Positions 42,694-49,464 of a stretch of DNA of 50,680 bases are shown one piece after another. Both the position numbers and the translations under genes were made by a program. The first letter of the stretch is position 1. Each line of letters begins with the position of its first letter. This DNA is from JAFARZ01 sp035651595 (GTDB lineage Bacteria; Actinomycetota; Actinomycetes; Streptosporangiales; Streptosporangiaceae), in contig DASRFJ010000114.1 in the NCBI GenBank assembly GCA_035651595.1, positions 1 to 50,680 of the forward strand, in the 5' to 3' direction. The notes under the pieces were generated by a model. It had not been told where the DNA came from, did no database searches, and saw only the letters and a list, made by a program, of their open reading frames with translations.

Positions 42694-43826
42694 GGCCGGC
42701 TCCGCTCGATCGTCACCGGCACCCGCTGCCGGTTCATCCGGCCGTAGTTGTAGTACGCGGCGCACGCGCCCTCCGGGGACACCATGCACGTGCCGATCGG
42801 CGTCTCCGGTGTGCACGCGGTGCCGAACACCTTGCACTCCCACGGCTTGAGCACGCCCTTGAGCACCTCGCCGCACTGGCACGCCTTCGGGTCGGCGACC
42901 CGCACACCCGGCACCGAGAACAGCCGCTCGGCATCGAACCGCTCAAACGAAGAGCGCATCTTCAGCGCCGAATGGCTGATGAACCCGAGCCCGCGCCACT
43001 CGAAGTACGGGCGCAGCTCCATCGTCTGCCCGATCGCCCGCAACGCGACGAGGTTGCCGTCCCACGGGACCACGCGCCCGTACTGGTTCTCCACCTCGGC
43101 GCGGCCCTGCGCCAGCTGGAGCATCAGCAGGTAGATGGACTGCAGGATGTCGAGCGGCTCGAAGCCGGCCACCACCACCGGCTTGCAATAGTTCCGCGCG
43201 ATGAACTCATACGGGCGGCAGCCGATCACGGTCGACACGTGCCCGGGTCCGAGGAACCCGTCCAGCCGCAGGTCCGGCGAGTCCAGGATCGCCTTTATCG
43301 CCGGGATGATCGTGACGTGATTGCAGAACACGGAGAAGTTGGTCAGACCCTGCGCCTGCGCGCGCAGCACGGTCATCGCGGTGGACGGTGCCGTCGTCTC
43401 GAACCCGATCGCCATGAACACGATCTTCTTGTCCGGGTTCTGCCTGGCGATCTTCAGCGAGTCGAGCGGCGAGTAGACCATCCTGATGTCGGTGCCCCGT
43501 GCCTTCGCGTCGAAGAACGATCCGGTGCTGCCCGGCACTCTCATCATGTCCCCGAACGACGTCATGATCACGTCCGGGTCCGCTGCGAGGTGCATGGCGT
43601 CGTCCACCCGGCCCATAGGGATCACGCACACCGGGCAGCCGGGGCCGTGCACCAGCGAAATCGATTCGGGCAGGTAGTCCTCGATGCCGTGCTTGTAGAT
43701 CGTGTGGGTGTGGCCGCCGCACACCTCCATCAGCTTGTACTGGCGTCCGGGCTCGCACAGCCCGGCGATCTTCGCCGCGAGCGCGCGGGCCTTCTCCGCG
43801 TCACGGAATTCGTCTACGAATCGCAT
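42690..43826 (-). CDS. hypD: Hydrogenase maturation protein HypD
   Basis: 378 aa. The conserved CGGHTHTIYKHGIEDYLP, HGPGCPVCVIP and FETTAPSTAMTVL stretches of the Fe(CN)2CO scaffold are present. The C-terminal Cys cluster (CQCGEVLKG, PWECKVFGTACTPE, GTCMVSPEGACAAYY) should bind the [4Fe-4S] centre. HypD works with HypC to assemble the Fe centre. It starts 12 bases after the hypC stop. Confidence 0.97.
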   Translation of the reverse strand: MRFVDEFRDAEKARALAAKIAGLCEPGRQYKLMEVCGGHTHTIYKHGIEDYLPESISLVHGPGCPVCVIPMGRVDDAMHLAADPDVIMTSFGDMMRVPGSTGSFFDAKARGTDIRMVYSPLDSLKIARQNPDKKIVFMAIGFETTAPSTAMTVLRAQAQGLTNFSVFCNHVTIIPAIKAILDSPDLRLDGFLGPGHVSTVIGCRPYEFIARNYCKPVVVAGFEPLDILQSIYLLMLQLAQGRAEVENQYGRVVPWDGNLVALRAIGQTMELRPYFEWRGLGFISHSALKMRSSFERFDAERLFSVPGVRVADPKACQCGEVLKGVLKPWECKVFGTACTPETPIGTCMVSPEGACAAYYNYGRMNRQRVPVTIERSRP

Positions 43827-43838
43827 GGGTCGTGCTCC

Positions 43839-44111
43839 TTATTCGATGAGCGACTCGCGCAAGGCCGCGATCTCGTCTTCGTACGCCTGGCCGATACCTT
43901 CCAGGAACGCCATGGCGGCGGCGGCCTCGTCCTCGTCGATCTTGGACAGCGCGAAGCCGACGTGGATCAGCACCCACTCCCCCGGCGCCGGCCTGTCGTC
44001 GGCGAGCAGGCCGATGTTGATCAGCCGTTTGACCCCGCTCACGTCGACCTTGGCCAGATCCGGCTGATCGGCGACGATCTCGATTACCTCACCGGGAATG
44101 CCGAGGCACAT
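43839..44111 (-). CDS. hypC: Hydrogenase maturation chaperone HypC
   Basis: 90 aa. It begins MCLGIPGEVIEIV with the essential Cys2, continues with the VDVSGVKRLINIGLL beta-barrel and the GEWVLIHVGFALSKIDE helix, and ends in a short acidic tail. It binds HypD and the hydrogenase large-subunit precursor. The start overlaps the 3' end of the SIS gene by 28 bases. Confidence 0.96.
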   Translation of the reverse strand: MCLGIPGEVIEIVADQPDLAKVDVSGVKRLINIGLLADDRPAPGEWVLIHVGFALSKIDEDEAAAAMAFLEGIGQAYEDEIAALRESLIE

Positions 44112-44761
44112 GTGAGCTCCCAAAGCACTTGGTAAATCGTGGTCTGCGCTTCCTGGATCCGGTGGATCGAGGTGGACGGCGCGACGAACAGGTAGTCGAT
44201 GCTGTGCTTGTCCCCGCCGGCCAGCTCGGCCATCTTGCCGCCGTCGTAGCCGGCCAGCCCGATCGTGAGCATGCCGCGACGGCTCGCCTCGTCGAAGGCG
44301 CGCAGCAGGTTGTCCGAATTGCCGCTGGTGGACAGCCCGACCGCGATGTCGTGTGTGCCGCTGCCGCCGCTTATGGACAGCGCGGCCAGCTGCCGGGCGA
44401 ACATCACCTCGACGCCGATGTCGTTGCACAGCGCGGTGACCACCGCGGTGTCGTTGCCGAGCGCGAACGCGGGGAGCCCTTCGCTCAGGAACAACGTGGC
44501 GAGCTGCTGCGCGTCGGTGGCGCTGCCGCCGTTGCCGAACGCGAACAGCCTGCCCCCGGCGGCGAATCGATTCGCGGCCTGCCGCGCACACTCGGCCAGC
44601 CGCGCGCCGTCCCGTTCGGCGATGACGCGGCGCAGGTCGGCGACCTCGATGGCCTTGGCGACCGTCGAGGCTCGCACCTGCTCGAGCACGCTGTCCAGGT
44701 CGGACGTGTCCGCGTACAGGAACGGGTACAGCGACTGCATCGGGTCGGCGCCGGCGCTCAT
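44084..44761 (-). CDS. Stand-alone SIS-domain protein, GmhA-like but lacking catalytic residues
   Basis: 225 aa SIS fold. The phosphosugar-binding loops are conserved: FGNGGSATDAQQ (75-86) and LSTSGNSDN (143-151). The GmhA catalytic Glu of AQHxxxE is Leu90 here, the nearby His is Gln86, and the two His of the C-terminal helix are Gln206 and Gln211 (EAQTTIYQ). It may therefore bind a sugar phosphate without isomerising it. The start overlaps the hypC-paralogue stop (ATGA), and its 3' end overlaps hypC. Its role in hydrogenase maturation is unknown. Confidence 0.88.
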   Translation of the reverse strand: MSAGADPMQSLYPFLYADTSDLDSVLEQVRASTVAKAIEVADLRRVIAERDGARLAECARQAANRFAAGGRLFAFGNGGSATDAQQLATLFLSEGLPAFALGNDTAVVTALCNDIGVEVMFARQLAALSISGGSGTHDIAVGLSTSGNSDNLLRAFDEASRRGMLTIGLAGYDGGKMAELAGGDKHSIDYLFVAPSTSIHRIQEAQTTIYQVLWELTCASAFPVR

Positions 44762-44979
44762 GGTCCCACCACCGCGATGGCCTCGCTGGCGTGCACCAGG
44801 ATCGTGTCGCCCACTCCCGCGGTCACCAGCGCGACGCTGACCTCTTCGCGGCCGGCACCGCCGTCTTTCAAAGGCACTGCTACCAGCGCCATGTCGTCTG
44901 CCAGCAGCCGCAGCACGGTGACCTTTACGGCGATGTCGCCGCAGGTGACGCACTGGCCGCCGGAGCATTCCTGGCTCAT
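44758..44979 (-). CDS. Second HypC/HupF-like chaperone
   Basis: 73 aa. It opens MSQECSGGQCVTCGDIAVKV with three Cys and lacks the MCLGIP start of true HypC. The rest matches the HypC barrel (VSVALVTAGVGDTILVHASE). The missing Cys2 argues against the normal Fe-transfer role, although the upstream Cys might substitute. It is coupled by ATGA overlaps to hypA-SIS before it and the SIS gene after it. Confidence 0.82.
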   Translation of the reverse strand: MSQECSGGQCVTCGDIAVKVTVLRLLADDMALVAVPLKDGGAGREEVSVALVTAGVGDTILVHASEAIAVVGP

Positions 44980-45917
44980 GCGACCACCCCCGGCCCGAGC
45001 ACGCCCGGCTGCTCGAAGAACACGTGCACCAGCTCCCAGAGGATGTGGTACATCGTGACGTGCACCTCCTTGACCACACGCGGGTCGCTGGACGCCGCGA
45101 CCAGCAGGTGGTCCACCGCCATGCTGGTCGCGAGCCGGCTGCCGTCGCCGCCGGCCAGGGCGATCGTCAGCAGGCCAAGCTCGCTGGCCGCGCGCAGCCC
45201 GGCAAGCACGCTGGGGCTGTTCCCGTCCGGGGAGATACCGAGCGCGATGTCGTCCGTATTGGCCAGGGCCCGGAGCTGGTGTGCGAAGATCGCGTCGACC
45301 CCGTCGCGTTCGGCGATCCCGGTGACCGTGGCCACGTCGGTAGTCAGCGCGATGGCCGGCAGCGCGCGCTTGCCGACGATCACCGGGTGGACGAATTCGA
45401 CGGCGACGTGCTGCGCGTCCGCGCTCGCCCCGCCGGTGCCGAACACCACCAGCTTGCCGCCCCGGTGGAACCGGATCGCCATCGCGTGGCAGGCCGCCGC
45501 GACGGCTTCGGCCTGGGTGGCGAGGTGGCGGGCGGGCTCGTCGCGCCGCTCGAATACCGGCCCAGGCTCGGGCTGCGCGGGCTGCTCCGCGTACGTGAGC
45601 GACTCGAGCGTCAGCTCGTCGCCGCCGGTCATCTCGACGTTGACGCTGCCGCAGCCCGGGCATGCGGGCACCAGGTCCGTGCTCTCGCCGGCCGCGCCGC
45701 AGTCCCGGCAGGTCACCGTCGCGGGGACGGTGACCACCGTCACGACGGCGTCCGCGGCCGCGGTGCCGGCCGCCAGCATGGCGAACGCCTGCACCATCGA
45801 CGGCGGATCCACCGCGTGCCGCACGCCGCACCGCACCCGGATCCCGGCGACCGGCCGGCCGGCCGCGCGCACCAGCACGGCGTCCAGCACACCCTCGCAC
45901 AGCCCGTACTCATGCAT
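44976..45917 (-). CDS. hypA: HypA nickel chaperone fused to a GmhA-type SIS domain
   Basis: 313 aa. Residues 1-113 are HypA: the MHEYGL start with Ni ligand H2 and E3, and the zinc site C70-C73 with C86-C89. After a Glu/Pro linker (about 114-130), residues 131-305 form a SIS domain: GTGGASADAQHVAVEF (161-175, keeping E174 and H170), GISPDGNSPS (228-236), and the EVHVTMYH helix (284-291) with both His. These are the residues expected of an active sedoheptulose-7-phosphate isomerase. HypA delivers Ni to the hydrogenase precursor; why it carries a sugar isomerase is unknown. It starts 9 bases after the small membrane peptide. Confidence 0.93.
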   Translation of the reverse strand: MHEYGLCEGVLDAVLVRAAGRPVAGIRVRCGVRHAVDPPSMVQAFAMLAAGTAAADAVVTVVTVPATVTCRDCGAAGESTDLVPACPGCGSVNVEMTGGDELTLESLTYAEQPAQPEPGPVFERRDEPARHLATQAEAVAAACHAMAIRFHRGGKLVVFGTGGASADAQHVAVEFVHPVIVGKRALPAIALTTDVATVTGIAERDGVDAIFAHQLRALANTDDIALGISPDGNSPSVLAGLRAASELGLLTIALAGGDGSRLATSMAVDHLLVAASSDPRVVKEVHVTMYHILWELVHVFFEQPGVLGPGVVA

Positions 45918-45926
45918 GCGGCTCTC

Positions 45927-46031
45927 CTACATCTGCCTGATCTTCAGGTACCGCTTGATGTCAGGCAGTGAGGCGACCACCATGGCGAGCGGCGCCGCCA
46001 CGATCGCCGCGATAACTATCTTCTTCAGCAT
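45927..46031 (-). CDS. 34-aa membrane peptide (DUF6893-like)
   Basis: A 35-codon frame begins MLKKIVIAAIVAAPLAMVVA, a single hydrophobic helix, and ends with the amphipathic SLPDIKRYLKIRQM. This pattern (short helix, then LPDxKRYLxIR) matches a small-protein family that I recall as DUF6893 in actinobacterial hydrogenase loci. It overlaps the 3' end of the protease gene by 71 bases in another frame and sits 9 bases before hypA-SIS. It could anchor the complex or a maturation factor to the membrane. Confidence 0.78.
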   Translation of the reverse strand: MLKKIVIAAIVAAPLAMVVASLPDIKRYLKIRQM

Positions 46032-46503
46032 CTGCGCACCCTCTTTCTGCCAGGATCTGCTCCACCGCGCGAACGGCGTGCGGCAAAGCGGCCGTCACCT
46101 CAGCCGACAGCCCGATGCCCGGGGTCACGTCGGCCGGCTCGCACGCCACCACGAGGCTGCGCCCGGGGCGCCCGCCCATCGTGGCGAGCATCGTGAAGAT
46201 CTCATCCGGCGCCAGGCTGTGCGCGTCCATCACCGCGGTAGTCGCTCTGCCGTTGGCCGGGTCCACCTCGAGCACGGTCACCGTGCCCGGCGCCTGCCCG
46301 CGCGGCGAGGCGTCGATCAGCACGAACAGGTCGCACCCGTCGAGCAGTTCGTACACCAGGTGCACGCCGCGGATGCCGAAATCCTTGATCACGACGCCGG
46401 GCTCGCTGGGCCGGTCCGCGAGCAGCCGCGCCACCTCGACGCCGAACCCGTCGTCGTGCAGGAACACGTTGCCCACCCCGGCCACGAGGGTGCGGCCGGT
46501 CAC
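45961..46503 (-). CDS. [NiFe]-hydrogenase maturation endopeptidase (HycI/HybD family)
   Basis: 180 aa. GVGNVFLHDDGFG at the start, FVLIDASPRG in the middle and MDAHSLAPDEIF provide the three Ni-sensing residues (acidic, Asp and His). It removes the C-terminal peptide of the large subunit after nickel insertion, here after the His of DPCLPCGVH. The GTG start overlaps the previous stop (GTGA). The last 23 residues are polar and lie over the small-peptide gene. Confidence 0.92.
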   Translation of the reverse strand: MTGRTLVAGVGNVFLHDDGFGVEVARLLADRPSEPGVVIKDFGIRGVHLVYELLDGCDLFVLIDASPRGQAPGTVTVLEVDPANGRATTAVMDAHSLAPDEIFTMLATMGGRPGRSLVVACEPADVTPGIGLSAEVTAALPHAVRAVEQILAERGCADAEEDSYRGDRGGAARHGGRLTA

Positions 46504-47690
46504 GGCTCCACCTCGTCGGGCGCGAAATACAGGAGCCGGCCGTGCGCGGTGCGCAGGTCCCGGTCCGGGTCGTCGGCCAGCGACACCGCCAGGTAAGGAT
46601 TCGCGTCCAGGTCGGTCAGCACCGCCTCGACGATCGCGGCGCGTCCGACGAGGAACATGTCCTGCGCGTCGGCGCGCCGGACGCCCGGCCGCAGCGTGAC
46701 CCGGCTGCCGCGGGCGACGCTGCGCCCGGCGATCGTCACGGTGTCGGTCGCCGGCGAGACCGACGCGTCCGCCTCCGGGTCCCACCAGGGAACGTCTTGG
46801 CGCACCTCGCGGAATGTGCCGTGCAGTCGTGTCATGGTCTCCCCTTCCATGGACTCGACGCGGTCGAGCAGCGCTGCCGCGCGCTCGTCTGTCGCCCTGG
46901 CTTCGAGCTTTTCGGCGTCGGTCAGCGCCAGCGTGCGAAGCGTCAGGATCTCGTCGATCTCGGTGCCGTCGTACAGGTCGCCGGCGCTTTCCGGCGCCAG
47001 CTCCGGGTGGTCGGGCAGGATGATCGGCGCGGCCAGCATCACCTGGCGACCGCCGTCCGGGCCGGCCAGCACCGGCCAGACGGCGACGTTCTCGCAGGCG
47101 GTCACCTCATCGGCGGCCCACCGCGGCGGGTCGGTCATCGACACGAACGCGCCGCCGGTGACGGTGATGATCAGGTGGGCGGCGACCAGAGCGGACGGGA
47201 GAGCCCGGTCGCGCGTGGCCGGCGCCGGACTGGCGACGGTCCGGTTCGCCAGCTGGACGGTCAGCCGGACGGCCCGCCAGGGGCCGGGCAGCGGCCGGGT
47301 CCGCACCTTGATCGTGCCGAGCAGGCCGGTGCGCCGGCGGATCACGTCGCCCTCGCGCTCCTCGCCGCCCGGGATCTCGAAGTCCAGGCTGGCGGTGGCG
47401 GTTACCTCCCGCGCGACCGCCTCGTCCCAGACCGAGTCCGCCGAGGTGCGCCGCTGCACCTGAAGGAAGCGGGCGACGACGGTGACGTCGGGCTTGCCGT
47501 GGTGCTCCACGACGCATTCCGCCTGGGCCATCGACCGTTCGGACGGGTCGGCCGTCATGTACCCGGGTGGCATCAGCACACCGAACTGCCAGCGGCTCCG
47601 GTTCTTCTGGGCCGAGGCGCGGTACGGGTAGAGGATGTAGCCCTCGTACAGGACCGCGTCCGCTACCCGGCGCACCTCGTCGAGGTTCAC
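46500..47690 (-). CDS. Uncharacterised 396-aa hydrogenase-operon protein
   Basis: No domain of known function recognised. It starts VNLDEVRRVADAVLYEGYIL and has a beta-rich first half, then a charged helical segment (TDAEKLEARATDERAAALLD, about 270). A compact C-terminal module (about 315-396) includes VARGSRVTLRPGVRRADAQD and GRLLYFAPDEVEP. No signal or membrane segment. Start and stop each overlap neighbours by GTGA, so it is tightly tied to the hydrogenase set. A role in large-subunit maturation or enzyme assembly is inferred from position only. Confidence 0.85.
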   Translation of the reverse strand: MNLDEVRRVADAVLYEGYILYPYRASAQKNRSRWQFGVLMPPGYMTADPSERSMAQAECVVEHHGKPDVTVVARFLQVQRRTSADSVWDEAVAREVTATASLDFEIPGGEEREGDVIRRRTGLLGTIKVRTRPLPGPWRAVRLTVQLANRTVASPAPATRDRALPSALVAAHLIITVTGGAFVSMTDPPRWAADEVTACENVAVWPVLAGPDGGRQVMLAAPIILPDHPELAPESAGDLYDGTEIDEILTLRTLALTDAEKLEARATDERAAALLDRVESMEGETMTRLHGTFREVRQDVPWWDPEADASVSPATDTVTIAGRSVARGSRVTLRPGVRRADAQDMFLVGRAAIVEAVLTDLDANPYLAVSLADDPDRDLRTAHGRLLYFAPDEVEP

Positions 47691-48325
47691 GGCACCGTCG
47701 CCTCCCGGGCGAGCAGGGCGGCGAGCGTCGCGTCCCAGGTCGGCAGCGCGTGTTCGGCCTTGTACGCGGACAGCGCGTCGAGCGTCTCGCGGGTGCAGCG
47801 CAGCCACGCGCTGCCAGGAAAGTGCGCGTCGACCATGTCGCGCCACACGCGCACCGGCATCCGGTACGACGCCTCGGAGCTCCACGGGATCAGCTCAACG
47901 CTGTATCCCTCCTTCTGGGCAAGGAAGACCGTGCCGCTGAACAGGAGCAGCAGCGGTACCGTGCCATCGTCCAGACCGTGCAGGTAACGCGCGGACACCA
48001 CCTCCAGGTCGTAGGTGCACGGCACCTGAAGCTCGATCTCGGTCAGCGCGGTGAACGCCGGCACCATCGTCGCGACGGTGGCGAGCTGGATCGGCTTGAC
48101 CGTGTCCGCCCACCGGGACGGGTCGCCGAACAGGTCGTGCAGCCGCGCGGCTTCAACGGAGGTGTAGTTGCGGCGGTGCGGTTCGATGCGGATCTGGCAG
48201 CGCAGCGCGATCGCGTGCACGTGAACGCCGGCCGACTCGCTGACCGTGAGGTTGAACGACAGGGTCGGGGTGGCCGCGTACCGCTCCGCGGTAGCGCCGG
48301 TGCAGCCGAACGTCAGCTCTGCCAT
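47687..48325 (-). CDS. DUF6084-like hydrogenase-operon protein
   Basis: 212 aa, soluble. It has recognisable stretches such as LRCQIRIEPHRRNYTSVEAA, LHDLFGDPSRWADTVKPIQL and PCTYDLEVVSARYLHGLDDG, and a final Trp-containing segment with VELIPWSSEASYRMPV. I recall this family as DUF6084, found with actinobacterial hydrogenases; a profile search would settle it. No catalytic motif seen. ATGA overlap with the previous gene, GTGA with the next. Confidence 0.82.
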   Translation of the reverse strand: MAELTFGCTGATAERYAATPTLSFNLTVSESAGVHVHAIALRCQIRIEPHRRNYTSVEAARLHDLFGDPSRWADTVKPIQLATVATMVPAFTALTEIELQVPCTYDLEVVSARYLHGLDDGTVPLLLLFSGTVFLAQKEGYSVELIPWSSEASYRMPVRVWRDMVDAHFPGSAWLRCTRETLDALSAYKAEHALPTWDATLAALLAREATVP

Positions 48326-49002
48326 CAGCGGGCCTCCAGGGCCCGGGCCCGGCTGCGCAGGTCGCCGACGAACGCGGTGAGGATCTCGCGAACCTCGGCG
48401 CCGCCGTCGAAGCCGTGCCAGTTCAGCCGCAGCGCGCCGGCCAGCGAATAGCACGCGTCGATCGGGACGAGGAACGTCTCTCGTGGGCTGGCGCCCGCGA
48501 CCAGGATCGCCTCCACGTCCGGCGCCAGCGCGCGCAGCAGCGGCCGCGCGGCGGCAAGTTCTTCCCAGGCGGCCAGGTCCAGCTCGCATTCGGTCACCCC
48601 GGCCGGGCTCGGATAGCTGGCGACGACCCGGCCGAGCGCGGAGTTGACGAAGAAGAACGCGACGTTCACCGGGATCGCGAGCGATGCCCACTCGGCGTCG
48701 GTGAGCGGGCCGGCGGGATCGCGCAGCACCCGGTCGGGCACCATCCGGTACCGGCCGCCGGCCGCCCCCTCGTGGGTGAGCCCAGGGGGGCGCGGGGGGA
48801 CGGGGTCCCCCCGCATAAACAGCAACCCGCATGCCGTGCAGGCGCAGGCCAGCGAGCGGTGCTGCGTGTCGACGAGATGCCGGTGGCCGGGGAGCACCGG
48901 CGTGCCGCACAGCGCGCAGCGTTCGGGGTCGGGGCTTGTTGCCGTGCGGGGGGCCGCGAAGCGCCGTAGCCCGGAGGAAGCACCTAGGCCGTTCTGAGTC
49001 AT
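48325..49002 (-). CDS. DUF5947-like hydrogenase-operon protein with Cys pairs and a hairpin-derived insert
   Basis: 225 aa. An N-terminal zinc-ribbon-like part has C29-C32 and C53/C55/C58 with H40, followed by a conserved body (TDAEWASLAIPVNVAFFFVN, PSPAGVTECELDLAAWEEL). I recall this family as DUF5947. The Gly/Pro stretch RGDPVPPRPPG (about 64-74) is encoded by a G-tract hairpin and interrupts the domain order. The start overlaps the NifU-like stop (ATGA). Confidence 0.82.
   Translation of the reverse strand: MTQNGLGASSGLRRFAAPRTATSPDPERCALCGTPVLPGHRHLVDTQHRSLACACTACGLLFMRGDPVPPRPPGLTHEGAAGGRYRMVPDRVLRDPAGPLTDAEWASLAIPVNVAFFFVNSALGRVVASYPSPAGVTECELDLAAWEELAAARPLLRALAPDVEAILVAGASPRETFLVPIDACYSLAGALRLNWHGFDGGAEVREILTAFVGDLRSRARALEAR
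48792..48814. repeat. G-tract hairpin inside the DUF5947-like gene
   Basis: GCGGGGGGA-CGGGG-TCCCCCCGC is a perfect 9-bp stem with a 5-nt loop, preceded by another G6 run. It is in frame and encodes Pro-rich residues. Confidence 0.82.
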
Positions 49003-49463
49003 AGCGCGCCTGCCGGACGGCGGCGCGCGATTTGCAGCAACGGCGGGTCGCGCGGTGCGAAGTCGACGCCGGCGGTTTCCGGTGCCGCGTCGGTGACGGC
49101 CTGCTCGACGGCCGCCGCGGTGTGGCCGCAACCGCTCGCGAGCTTGATCTGGACGACGCCGTCGTCGGTGATGCCGACGAGCTCGGCGCCGGTACCGAGG
49201 GCGCGCCTGATCCTGGCCGCTGTGTCCAGCGGGTGCAGGTCGTGGATCAGCAGCAGGCTCTCCACCAGCGGATCCGCGATCAGCTGGGCCACCAGCCGCT
49301 CGTCTTCGGCGGCTAGCCGCATGATCGTGGCCAGGCCCTCGCCGTAGAGCTGGACCAGGCAGCTGACCAGCTCCTCGGCGGTGCCGGCCGCGTCCGGGCC
49401 CGCACGGGATCGCAGCTCGGCGAGCAGGGTCTCGACGCGATCGCCCGCGGCTCTCGCGTCCAC
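48999..49463 (-). CDS. NifU-like protein lacking the CxxC pair
   Basis: 154 aa. A helical N-terminus (about 1-70) is followed by a NifU C-terminal-type domain (about 72-136: VQIKLASGCGHTAAAVEQAV). At the canonical CxxCP site it reads SGCGHT, leaving one Cys (C112), so a bridging Fe-S cluster as in NifU is doubtful for a monomer. It begins one base after the hydrogenase large-subunit stop (TGAGGTG). In this position it may help with Fe-S delivery to the small subunit or act as a carrier of another kind. Confidence 0.82.
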   Translation of the reverse strand: MDARAAGDRVETLLAELRSRAGPDAAGTAEELVSCLVQLYGEGLATIMRLAAEDERLVAQLIADPLVESLLLIHDLHPLDTAARIRRALGTGAELVGITDDGVVQIKLASGCGHTAAAVEQAVTDAAPETAGVDFAPRDPPLLQIARRRPAGAL

Positions 49464-49464
49464 C

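Noticed and set aside
44791..46596. 601-codon plus-strand frame across the hyp genes
   Set aside because: Antisense shadow; low complexity, and it covers several well-recognised overlapping minus-strand genes.
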